From a bacterium (GTDB lineage Bacteria; Auribacterota; UBA3054; JAAYZF01), in the NCBI GenBank assembly GCA_012514975.1, contig JAAYZF010000408.1, positions 1 to 33,900 on the forward strand: 33,900 bases of DNA. The letters are read 5' to 3'. The notes under the pieces were generated by a model, which had not been told where the DNA came from, ran no database searches, and saw only the letters and a program-made list of their open reading frames with translations. How positions within the stretch are numbered: the first letter of the stretch is position 1; the number at the start of each line of letters is the position of its first letter. A program made the position numbers and the translations under genes. Below are positions 22,888-33,900 of the stretch, piece by piece.

Positions 22888-23742
22888 ATGCTCTTCGGTG
22901 TTAATCTGCTCTTGCTAGGCGACTCGGTCGACCGGCGCGTCATGCGCTGGTTCCCACGGCTTAAGGAGATGGGATTCGACGGTGTCGAGGTGCCCGTATT
23001 CAACCCTGACGCCGTGCCCGCGGACGAGATTCGCGCGCAGGCCGCCAAGGCGGGGCTGCTGCTGACCGCCTCAGGCGCGCTCCCGCCCGGCACGCGTTTC
23101 TACGGCAAGGCAGCCGCGCCACGCAGGGCAGCCGAAAAGTACATCCGCGGGTGCATCAAGGCTGTTGCCGCGCTCGGCGCGCCGGTGGTGTGCGGCCCGC
23201 TGTACAAGGCGGTCGGCGATGTCGACCAGTCGCTCCCGCTCGAGCAGCAGCGGCGCGAGACGGCAAAGGCATTGAAGCAGCTCATGCCCCTTGCCGAGGA
23301 AGCGGATGTCACACTCGCGTTCGAGCCGCTCAACCGGTTTGAAACGAACTTCATGAACACGGTGGCGCAAGGCATCGCCTTCTGCCGCGCAACTGGCAGC
23401 AGGAAGGCCGGCCTCCTGCTCGATACCTTCCACATGCACATCGAGGAAAAGGACAGCGCCGCCGCATTTCGCGCCGCGGCTGCGGCGGGCGTGCTTGCCC
23501 ATGTGCACTTGAGCGAGAATGATCGCGGAATCGCCGGCACGGGCCAGGTGCACTGGCGCGAGGTGGGCGCGGCGATCAAAGCCTCGAGGTACAGCCGCTG
23601 GTGCGTGCTCGAGAGCTTCAACCAGGAGAACCAGGCGATCAAGACGGCAGTGTCATGCTGGCGCCCGTTCTTCCCGAGCGAGAAACGCTTCGCTGCCGAA
23701 GGGCTGGCATTTGTGAGGAAGTTGCTCTCAGATGCCCATTGA
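22888..23742 (+). CDS. TIM-barrel sugar epimerase/isomerase, D-tagatose 3-epimerase-like
   Basis: The 284-residue protein belongs to the AP-endonuclease-family-2 TIM-barrel sugar isomerases. It has the metal-site pattern of ketose 3-epimerases: E146 in AFEPLNRFE, D179 in LLLDTFHMHIEE, H205 in LAHVHLSEND and E242 in VLESF. The EPLNRFET string is especially characteristic of D-tagatose/psicose 3-epimerase relatives. The spacing of these four residues agrees with that family; the real substrate is unknown. ATG 22888 lacks a Shine-Dalgarno but follows a -10 box by 9 nt. The last codon and stop lie inside a heptanucleotide repeat. It is divergent from the SIS isomerase and convergent to an oxidoreductase. 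Confidence 0.88.
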   Translation: MLFGVNLLLLGDSVDRRVMRWFPRLKEMGFDGVEVPVFNPDAVPADEIRAQAAKAGLLLTASGALPPGTRFYGKAAAPRRAAEKYIRGCIKAVAALGAPVVCGPLYKAVGDVDQSLPLEQQRRETAKALKQLMPLAEEADVTLAFEPLNRFETNFMNTVAQGIAFCRATGSRKAGLLLDTFHMHIEEKDSAAAFRAAAAAGVLAHVHLSENDRGIAGTGQVHWREVGAAIKASRYSRWCVLESFNQENQAIKTAVSCWRPFFPSEKRFAAEGLAFVRKLLSDAH

Positions 23743-23763
23743 CCATTGACCATTGACCATTGA
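23736..23763 (+). repeat. Heptanucleotide repeat (CCATTGA)x4 at the gene end
   Basis: Four exact 7-bp units begin within the last codons of the TIM-barrel gene; the first unit supplies its TGA stop codon (23740-23742). A C-rich pyrimidine tract follows up to the convergent oxidoreductase. Confidence 0.85.
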
Positions 23764-23823
23764 CAGTTCTCAATCCGCATTTCCCAGTTCCCCACCCCAC
23801 TCCCCGCCCCACCCGCCTTCTCC

Positions 23824-24948
23824 TCACGGCGCCTTCTTCAACGCGATCATCCTGCCCGGGCCTTCAGCGAATTTCTCGAACATGTGGGTAATCTGCCAGC
23901 ACTGGAGGAGGGTGCCGCGCGTTGGCTGTCGTTTCTCGAGGATTGCCGACGCGAATTCGAGGATCTCATCGTAGTAGCCAAGAAGGAAGAGGCCCTTGCT
24001 GTAGAGCTGGCCGAGCTGGAACTCGGGTTCCCAGAGCGCGGTGGTGGTGCCGATGCCGCCGGTGAAGTAATTGGGCTTTGCGCCGTACGGCTCGCGCGGG
24101 CCATCGGGCGCGGGGCCTTGGAAGCAGTAGACGCGGCAGTTCTCGATGACAACGGTCTGGCACTGCGTTCCCACCACATACAGCCGCTCGACGCCGCCTG
24201 CCACTCCCGACCCGCCATGCGTGAACGCCATGCTTGCCACCTTGCCGTCGTCATACTCGAACGTGACGACGCCCGAGCCGTGCGCGGCGCGATGATAGAT
24301 CATGCGCTGTGGCATCCCGGCGAGATAGAGCATCATCGAGGCGGGATGGCAGAAATGGTCGAGGAACGCCGTGGCCGGCCGGCAGAACTCGCCGTTCCAG
24401 AACACGCGCAGCTCGTCCATGGTGGGAATGCGTTCCTCGCGCTGGAGCAGAAGCGTCATCGGGTCGCCGAATGCCGGGTCGCTGATGAGGCTCCTGGCCT
24501 TGGTGGTCATCTGGAAGAACATGCGTTTGAGGCCGCAGACGACGATTCTGCCCGAGTCATCCGCCGCCTGCATCATTGACTCGACTTCGCGCGCGGTGGC
24601 CGAAGGCGGTTTCTCGATAAAGACACTGACGCCGCGCGCGAGGCAGTCGGCGGCGATGCGTGGATACACGGGCCGGCCGCTCGCGTCGAAATTGACGCAG
24701 ACGACGACGCCATCGAGCTCCTCCTTGTCGATCATCTCGCGATAGTCGGTGTACGAGGCGTGAGCGCCGAATGCGCGCGCATAGACGGCGGCTTTCTCGC
24801 CGTCAAGGTCGCACGTCGCGGCAAGGTCGACGGGAGTGAACTGGAATGTGGGGAACAGATTCCTGAACGAATGACTGCCACAGCCGATGGCGCCAATCCG
24901 CGCGAGCGGCTGGTCAGTGACTTTGCCGAGAAAGGAGATGTGTTTCAC
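23824..24948 (-). CDS. Gfo/Idh/MocA-family NAD(P)-dependent oxidoreductase (second copy)
   Basis: The 374-residue protein has a Rossmann motif ARIGAIGCGSHSFRN (16-30), the region VVVCVNFDAS (81-90), the conserved IEKPPSAT with EKP at 112-114, and a C-terminal domain with FLDHFCHPASMMLYLAGMP where the catalytic His is expected. It is only distantly like the oxidoreductase at 9309, so the two are not a recent duplication. Substrate unknown. I choose GTG 24948 as start: the upstream extension of 42 codons lacks family character and contains a full promoter, whose -10 ends 7 nt before the GTG. It lies downstream of mutS2 on the same strand but has its own promoter. Confidence 0.87.
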   Translation of the reverse strand: MKHISFLGKVTDQPLARIGAIGCGSHSFRNLFPTFQFTPVDLAATCDLDGEKAAVYARAFGAHASYTDYREMIDKEELDGVVVCVNFDASGRPVYPRIAADCLARGVSVFIEKPPSATAREVESMMQAADDSGRIVVCGLKRMFFQMTTKARSLISDPAFGDPMTLLLQREERIPTMDELRVFWNGEFCRPATAFLDHFCHPASMMLYLAGMPQRMIYHRAAHGSGVVTFEYDDGKVASMAFTHGGSGVAGGVERLYVVGTQCQTVVIENCRVYCFQGPAPDGPREPYGAKPNYFTGGIGTTTALWEPEFQLGQLYSKGLFLLGYYDEILEFASAILEKRQPTRGTLLQCWQITHMFEKFAEGPGRMIALKKAP

Positions 24949-24955
24949 GGCATGG

Positions 24956-24984
24956 AGTATAGCATTGGCATGTGCGCCTGTCAA
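24956..24984 (-). promoter_or_regulatory. Strong promoter directly before a GTG start
   Basis: On the minus strand TTGACA (24984-24979, perfect), 17 nt ending in TGC, then TATACT (24961-24956). The start codon GTG (24948) is 7 nt after the -10 box, so the mRNA should begin at or within one base of the start codon. Confidence 0.8.
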
Positions 24985-25054
24985 TCGCCTCTGCCGTGAT
25001 CCTGGATTCGCTGCAGAGGCTGAAAGCCGGTTCCGGCGAGTGAAGCGGCCGAGG

Positions 25055-27445
25055 CTATGCCGGCGCCCCGGCATCGTTCCGCGCGGGACGCGGGCGGCGG
25101 ATTTTCGAGAACGGCAGGTCGGCCTCGAGCACGCCTATGCGCACACGCAGCGTCTTCTTCGCGCGGTTGATCGAGGTGACCACGGCCGCGCTGCGGAGCA
25201 CCGGCGCGTAAATCGTGTCGCCCTCCTTCAACCCGTCGAGGAATTCCCTGACGCGTTCCGGTGGTTCCTTTTCCTGCTTCGGCTCCTGTGCCTCGGGAGG
25301 CGCGGCGGTCTTCACGCTTTTGGCGCGCGTCTTCGTCTTCGATGCGCCTTGTGCATCAAAAACGAATGGTTGGTCGGAGACCTGGTCGAAGGGAATCTCG
25401 AAGAGGCCGTCCTCGATGGCAATGATCATGATGCCATGCCGGCGGCGGATTTCCCTGACAAAGCCGTGGCATCTGAGCGGCGTGACGTACACCCGGTCGC
25501 CGGGTTTTACCTGTTCGATGAACCGCGCGTGGAGTTCGGCGAGCGGCGTGCCCGAGGCGACGGTGTGGACGAGCGCCTGGAGTTCCCTGGCCTTGTCAGC
25601 CCACGGGTTGGGCGCGCTCTGCGCCGCGGCGGCGAAGTCGCCGACTGTTGTCGTAACGTCGCGGACGGTGCGTTCGAGGAGCTCATGCGCGGCGCGCACC
25701 TGTGTGCGGCGTTCGGCGTCGATGCGCTGGATGCGCTGTTCGAGCTCGTTGCGCAGCGTTTCGAACTTCGCGCGCGTCTCCTCGGCCGCATGGCGCGCCT
25801 CCTGCACCTGGTCAACCAGCACGGTCTCCCCGGGCTGGCCGCTGGCAAGCAGCTCGCGCGTCTGGTCGAGCACGCGCCGGGGCATGCCGAGCCGTGTGGC
25901 GATCGCAAGCGCGTTGCTCGAGCCGGGCTGGCCGGTGATGAGCCTGAACGTTGGTTTCAGCGTCGCGCGATCGAATTCCATGCAGGCGTTTTCGACGCGC
26001 GGCGTCGTGTAGGCGTACGTCTTGAGCGAGCCGAGATGCGTCGTGGCAACCACGCGCGCCTCGCGATCGTGGAGGAAGGAGAGGATGGCCGTGCCGAGCG
26101 CGGCGCCCTCGACAGGGTCCGTGCCCGAGCCGAGTTCATCGAGCAGGACAAGCGTGTTGCGATGCGCGCCATCGAGGATGCGCGCGATGTTCGTCATATG
26201 GGAGGAAAACGTGCTGAGCGACTGCTCGATGCTCTGCTCGTCGCCGATGTCGGCAAAGACGTTGGCAAAAACCGGCAGGGCGCTGCCGTGCGCGGCGGGG
26301 ATGTGCATCCCTGCCTGCGCCATCAGGGCCAGGAGGCCAAGCGTTTTCAGTGCAACGGTCTTGCCGCCCGTGTTCGGCCCCGTAACGATCAGCGCATCGA
26401 AATCCTCGCCCAGCCGGGCCGAGAGGGGCACGACCTCGGTGAACACGTCGCCGACGTGAACACCCGCGCCGCGTGCGCGGCAGGCAAAGTACAACAGCAG
26501 CGGATGGCGCGCCTCGACGACGTGCAACACCGGCTCATCATTGATCGCCGGGCTGGCCATGCGGAACTCGATGGCGAACCGGGCCTTAGCGTACGCAAGG
26601 TCGATCTGTGCAAGAAGGTCAAGCGAGCGCGAAATGTCGTCCGCGCGGCTCGACACCATGCGCGTGAGCTCCCAGAGGATGCGGGTGATTTCGCGGCGCT
26701 CCTCGAACCGCGTGTTCTCGAGTTCATTGACAAGGTCGGTGACGGCATGGGGCTCGATGAACACCGTGGCGCCGGTGTTGGACTTGTCGAGGAGCATGCC
26801 GGGAATCATCCGGCGGAAGCTTGCCTTGACGGCGAGGACGGGGCGGTCGTTGCGCGTGAGCAGCTCGCGGTTCTCGAGCAGCGGCTGGATGTCAGGCGAG
26901 CCGGCGAGCGAACGCATGCGGTCGTTGATCTGCTCGCGCAGGCCGGCGATACGGCGGCGCAGGTCGTGGAGCTCGGGCGAAGCCGAATCGCGCAGTGTGT
27001 TGTCGCTGTCGACACAGCGGAGTATTTCGGCAATGATGGCGCGGAAATCGCCGAGCCGCGCGGCAAGATCCCACAGTCGCGGCGCGGCGTCCTTGCGTGC
27101 ATCGAGGAACTGCCTGATGGCCGAGACGGCTTCGAGCGTCTCGGCGGCGTCGAGCAGATCGGCCGGCTCGAGCGGCGCGTGGAGGGTGGTGATGGCGGCG
27201 ATGGCGGAACGGATATCGCGCGCTCCGGCAAAAGGCAGGCGGCCCGCGGCGGAGACAACCGACGCCATCTCGCCCGTTTCCGCTATGAGACGGCGGACAG
27301 TCTCGATGCAGGCGCCGGGAAGCAGCGCAAGGGCCTCGGCCTTGCCGAGCGCCGTGCCCGCGTAGGTCGAGAGCACGTCGCGCACGGCGGGGAATTCGAG
27401 CACGCCGAGCGTGTGGGGGTCAATCTGTGCGGAAGACACGGTCAT
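25055..27445 (-). CDS. mutS2: MutS2-family ATPase lacking the Smr domain
   Basis: MutS2 proteins act in recombination control and, in some bacteria, on collided ribosomes. The 796 residues contain the MutS2 core region, lever and clamp helices, and an ABC-type ATPase with GPNTGGKT (356-363), the SLSTFSSHM loop and LVLLDELGSGTDP. A coiled coil (about 520-600) follows, then two KOW-like beta segments (GDRVYVTPLRCHGFV and GDTIYAPVLRSAAVV). The protein ends in PARNDAGAPA: the usual C-terminal Smr nuclease domain (DLRG and HGxGxG motifs) is absent, and the 106 nt before the next gene leave no room for it. ATG 27445 is preferred to an in-frame TTG at 27454; neither has a good ribosome site. Confidence 0.9.
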   Translation of the reverse strand: MTVSSAQIDPHTLGVLEFPAVRDVLSTYAGTALGKAEALALLPGACIETVRRLIAETGEMASVVSAAGRLPFAGARDIRSAIAAITTLHAPLEPADLLDAAETLEAVSAIRQFLDARKDAAPRLWDLAARLGDFRAIIAEILRCVDSDNTLRDSASPELHDLRRRIAGLREQINDRMRSLAGSPDIQPLLENRELLTRNDRPVLAVKASFRRMIPGMLLDKSNTGATVFIEPHAVTDLVNELENTRFEERREITRILWELTRMVSSRADDISRSLDLLAQIDLAYAKARFAIEFRMASPAINDEPVLHVVEARHPLLLYFACRARGAGVHVGDVFTEVVPLSARLGEDFDALIVTGPNTGGKTVALKTLGLLALMAQAGMHIPAAHGSALPVFANVFADIGDEQSIEQSLSTFSSHMTNIARILDGAHRNTLVLLDELGSGTDPVEGAALGTAILSFLHDREARVVATTHLGSLKTYAYTTPRVENACMEFDRATLKPTFRLITGQPGSSNALAIATRLGMPRRVLDQTRELLASGQPGETVLVDQVQEARHAAEETRAKFETLRNELEQRIQRIDAERRTQVRAAHELLERTVRDVTTTVGDFAAAAQSAPNPWADKARELQALVHTVASGTPLAELHARFIEQVKPGDRVYVTPLRCHGFVREIRRRHGIMIIAIEDGLFEIPFDQVSDQPFVFDAQGASKTKTRAKSVKTAAPPEAQEPKQEKEPPERVREFLDGLKEGDTIYAPVLRSAAVVTSINRAKKTLRVRIGVLEADLPFSKIRRPRPARNDAGAPA

Positions 27446-27478
27446 CGGGAGCAATCAAAGAGAAGCATGGCGCTTGAT

Positions 27479-27499
27479 GCGTGTGGCCGGACCACACGC
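27479..27499. repeat. Perfect 8-bp inverted repeat GCGTGTGG-N5-CCACACGC
   Basis: It lies about 60 nt after the gltD stop codon and 33 nt before the mutS2 start, so it may form the 3' stem of the gltBD transcript. No T-run follows on the minus strand, hence terminator function is uncertain. Confidence 0.55.
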
Positions 27500-27559
27500 G
27501 CGGCGGCCGTGCATGCCCGCCCTCCACTCTGCAGGCGGATGACCGCCGCGCTCCACGCA

Positions 27560-28987
27560 CTACAGCGCCTGCAGGTAGCGGTCGGCACCCGCGGCGGCGA
27601 GGCGGCCATGGTCGATTGCGCGAACGATCAACGACGCGCCCACCATGGCGTCTCCCGCGGCGAACACGCCGGGCACGCTGGTCATGTAGTTCTCATCCAC
27701 CACGATGTCGCCACGCTGGCTCAGCGGCAACGCAAGGTCCTGCACCAGCGGCCCGTGCTCGACATGGACGAAGCCCATTGCAAGGAGCACGAGCCCGGCC
27801 CTCAGCTCGAACTCCGAGCCGGCGATCTCCTTGAACTGCATTCTGCCCGACGCGTCCTTTGCCCACTCGAGCCGTGCGCATTTCATCGCGGAGACGGCGC
27901 CGTTGACGCCAACGAACTCCCTGGTGTTGATGCTCCACATGCGCTCGCAGCCCTCACCCTGCGATGACGACGTGCGGAGAATCGCCGGCCACAGCGGCCA
28001 TGGGTTGTCCGGCGCGCGCTCGGCAGGCGGCTTGGGCAGCAGCTCGATCTGGGTGATCGAAGCGGCGCCCTGGCGGCGCGACGTGCCGATGCAGTCGGAA
28101 CCGGTATCGCCGCCGCCGATGACGACGACGTTCTTTCCCTTTGCCGAGATCGCCATGTCATCAGGGATCGCGTCGCCCGCATTGCGCCGGTTCTGCTGCG
28201 TGAGGAAATCGAGGGCGAAGTGGATGCCCTTGAGCTCGCGGCCGGGCGCCTTGATGTCGCGTGGAACGCCCGCGCCGGCGCAGATGACAATCGCGTCGAA
28301 CGACCGGCGGAGGTACTGCGCCGAGACATCGCGGCCAACATCCACGCCGCACTCGATGCCAAGGCCCTCGGCCTTCATCTGTTCGATCCGGCGGTCGATG
28401 ACCCATTTCTCGAGTTTGAAATCCGGAATGCCGTAGCGGAGCAGGCCGCCCAAGCGTTTCGATTTCTCGAAGATGACGACCTCGTGGCCGCTGCGCACGA
28501 GCTGCTGCGCGGCCGAAAGGCCCGCGGGGCCGGAGCCGATGACGGCGACGCGGCGGCCCGTGGAGAACCCGGCCGGCTCGGGCACGATCCATCCTTCCTT
28601 CCATCCGTGCTCGACGATTTCGAGCTCGATGTGCTTGATCGTCACGGCGGGCAGGTTGATCGAGAGCGTGCACGCGGGCTCGCACGGCGCGGGACAGACG
28701 CGGCCGGTGATCTCGGGCAGGTTGTTCGTCTTGTGGAGGAGATCGAGCGCGCGGCGCCACTGGCCGCGGTAGACCATGTCATTCCAATCGGGAATGAGAT
28801 TCTTCACCGGGCAGCCGAACGCGTGGCAGAACGGGATGCCGCAGTCCATGCAGCGGGCAGCCTGGCGTGCGAGCTCGTCCTCCGGAAGGAGCTGTTCGAA
28901 CTCCTTGAAATGCCTGACGCGCTCCTCGACAGGCGCCTTCGCGGGGTCCTGCCGTGTGAATTCCATGAAACCGGTTGGCTTGGCCAT
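27560..28987 (-). CDS. gltD: Glutamate synthase (NADPH) small subunit
   Basis: GltD supplies electrons from NADPH through FAD and iron-sulfur clusters to GltB, which makes glutamate from glutamine and 2-oxoglutarate. The 475 residues show the cysteine-rich N-terminal cluster motifs CMDCGIPFCHAFGCP (46-60) and CPAPCEPAC, an FAD-binding VAVIGSGPAGLSAA, an NADPH-binding VVVIGGGDTGSDCIGTSRRQ and the C-terminal second FAD site GVFAAGDAMVGAS. Length and order match the bacterial beta subunit. ATG 28987 has GGGAGA about 9 nt upstream. It follows gltB by 78 nt, a gap that holds a small hairpin. Confidence 0.96.
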   Translation of the reverse strand: MAKPTGFMEFTRQDPAKAPVEERVRHFKEFEQLLPEDELARQAARCMDCGIPFCHAFGCPVKNLIPDWNDMVYRGQWRRALDLLHKTNNLPEITGRVCPAPCEPACTLSINLPAVTIKHIELEIVEHGWKEGWIVPEPAGFSTGRRVAVIGSGPAGLSAAQQLVRSGHEVVIFEKSKRLGGLLRYGIPDFKLEKWVIDRRIEQMKAEGLGIECGVDVGRDVSAQYLRRSFDAIVICAGAGVPRDIKAPGRELKGIHFALDFLTQQNRRNAGDAIPDDMAISAKGKNVVVIGGGDTGSDCIGTSRRQGAASITQIELLPKPPAERAPDNPWPLWPAILRTSSSQGEGCERMWSINTREFVGVNGAVSAMKCARLEWAKDASGRMQFKEIAGSEFELRAGLVLLAMGFVHVEHGPLVQDLALPLSQRGDIVVDENYMTSVPGVFAAGDAMVGASLIVRAIDHGRLAAAGADRYLQAL

Positions 28988-29043
28988 AGTATCTATCTCC
29001 CTTCACAACATCGTACGCAACTCTTCTTCATCAGCGCCTTCGA

Positions 29044-29060
29044 CCGGCGCACCGCGCCGG
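29044..29060. repeat. Hairpin CCGGCGC-ACC-GCGCCGG between gltB and gltD
   Basis: A perfect 7-bp stem with a 3-nt loop lies 6 nt beyond the gltB stop codon and 56 nt before gltD. It may stabilise the gltB 3' end or reduce gltD expression. The stem heptamer is the same as in the two hairpin units at 636-689. Confidence 0.6.
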
Positions 29061-29065
29061 CTGGT

Positions 29066-33664
<4,599 letters not shown>

Positions 33665-33735
33665 CTGTCGCAAAACTCCCGGGATAACGTCTGTGCCGCC
33701 GCTGCCGTGCAGCGGCTTGATCCATGCAATCCTTT

Positions 33736-33764
33736 ATTGTAGCGTTTTTCGCCCGGGGATTCAA
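33736..33764 (-). promoter_or_regulatory. gltBD promoter
   Basis: On the minus strand TTGAAT (33764-33759), 17 nt, then TACAAT (33741-33736). The predicted start near 33729 gives a leader of about 65 nt before ATG 33664. Confidence 0.7.
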
Positions 33765-33822
33765 GAATGGAGGGGCTCTACCGGAAAAGTTGCGAGGAAT
33801 GCTACACAAGGCATCCGAGGAG

Positions 33823-33851
33823 ATTATAGCAGAAGGGATGAGAGGAGACAA
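33823..33851 (-). promoter_or_regulatory. Second upstream minus-strand promoter
   Basis: TTGTCT (33851-33846), 17 nt ending in TGC, then TATAAT (33828-33823). It could be a distal gltBD promoter or drive a short RNA. The remaining bases to the window end show no gene I can support. Confidence 0.5.
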
Positions 33852-33900
33852 CCCAGAATCCGTCCCCCTGTCCAGATGCGACACACACGAGAAGGTCAAC

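Noticed and set aside
24949-25074. 42-codon N-terminal extension of the oxidoreductase at 23824-24948
   Set aside because: It contains a complete TTGACA-N17-TATACT promoter, overlaps the mutS2 end and shows no family similarity.
33665-33900. Possible gene at the right edge on the minus strand
   Set aside because: The only long frame is a shadow extending into gltB; the region instead contains two promoters and no protein-like sequence.

Overview
The window is GC-rich, densely coded DNA from a Gram-negative (diderm) bacterium. The diderm call rests on an HlyD-type membrane fusion protein next to a peptidase-containing ABC exporter, a bacterial alpha-2-macroglobulin paired with penicillin-binding protein 1C, and a GltB/GltD glutamate synthase. 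Two Gfo/Idh/MocA oxidoreductases, a sugar epimerase, a TIM-barrel ketose epimerase-like protein and a SIS sugar-phosphate isomerase suggest a carbohydrate-oriented lineage, possibly of the PVC or Hydrogenedentota type. That placement is a weak inference. No rRNA, tRNA, CRISPR array, transposase or phage gene was seen.

Layout. 1-294 is the start of rfbC (minus strand, cut by the window edge). 695-7096 is a minus-strand operon read in the order TPR histidine kinase, NarL-type response regulator, C39-peptidase ABC exporter, HlyD adaptor. It closes at two tandem 27-nt hairpin units. Divergent from it, on the plus strand, are two tandem small genes (7326-7496 and 7568-7735) for double-glycine-leader peptides with identical 26-residue cores. 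They have a strong promoter, a perfect 10-bp direct repeat of 22-bp period between the two promoters, and a structured 3' end that finishes in an intrinsic terminator. Then come chrA (minus), an oxidoreductase and epimerase pair (plus), a small Cys-rich protein (plus), a DEAD-box RNA helicase (plus), and a hairpin-rich convergent gap (13260-13566). Next is a minus-strand operon of alpha-2-macroglobulin, pbpC and a nitrilase-family amidase (22040-13567). A divergent SIS isomerase / ketose epimerase-like pair follows, then a second oxidoreductase, a MutS2 without its Smr domain, and gltB-gltD, all four on the minus strand.

Main candidate for an undescribed system: the 695-7735 block contains every part of a self-regulated secreted-peptide circuit. 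It has duplicated GG-leader precursors, a leader-cleaving exporter with an intact C14/H88/D104 triad, its periplasmic adaptor, and a two-component pair. The kinase has no transmembrane segment but a long TPR array. The core peptide is acidic and lacks Cys and Lys, no modification enzyme or immunity gene is adjacent, and the two copies differ only synonymously across the core. A signalling peptide therefore seems at least as likely as a bacteriocin. That the kinase detects this peptide is inference.

A second theme is transcription start structure. Several genes (chrA, the oxidoreductase at 24948, the helicase, the ketose epimerase-like gene) have good -10 boxes only 5-11 nt before the start codon, which predicts leaderless or nearly leaderless mRNAs.
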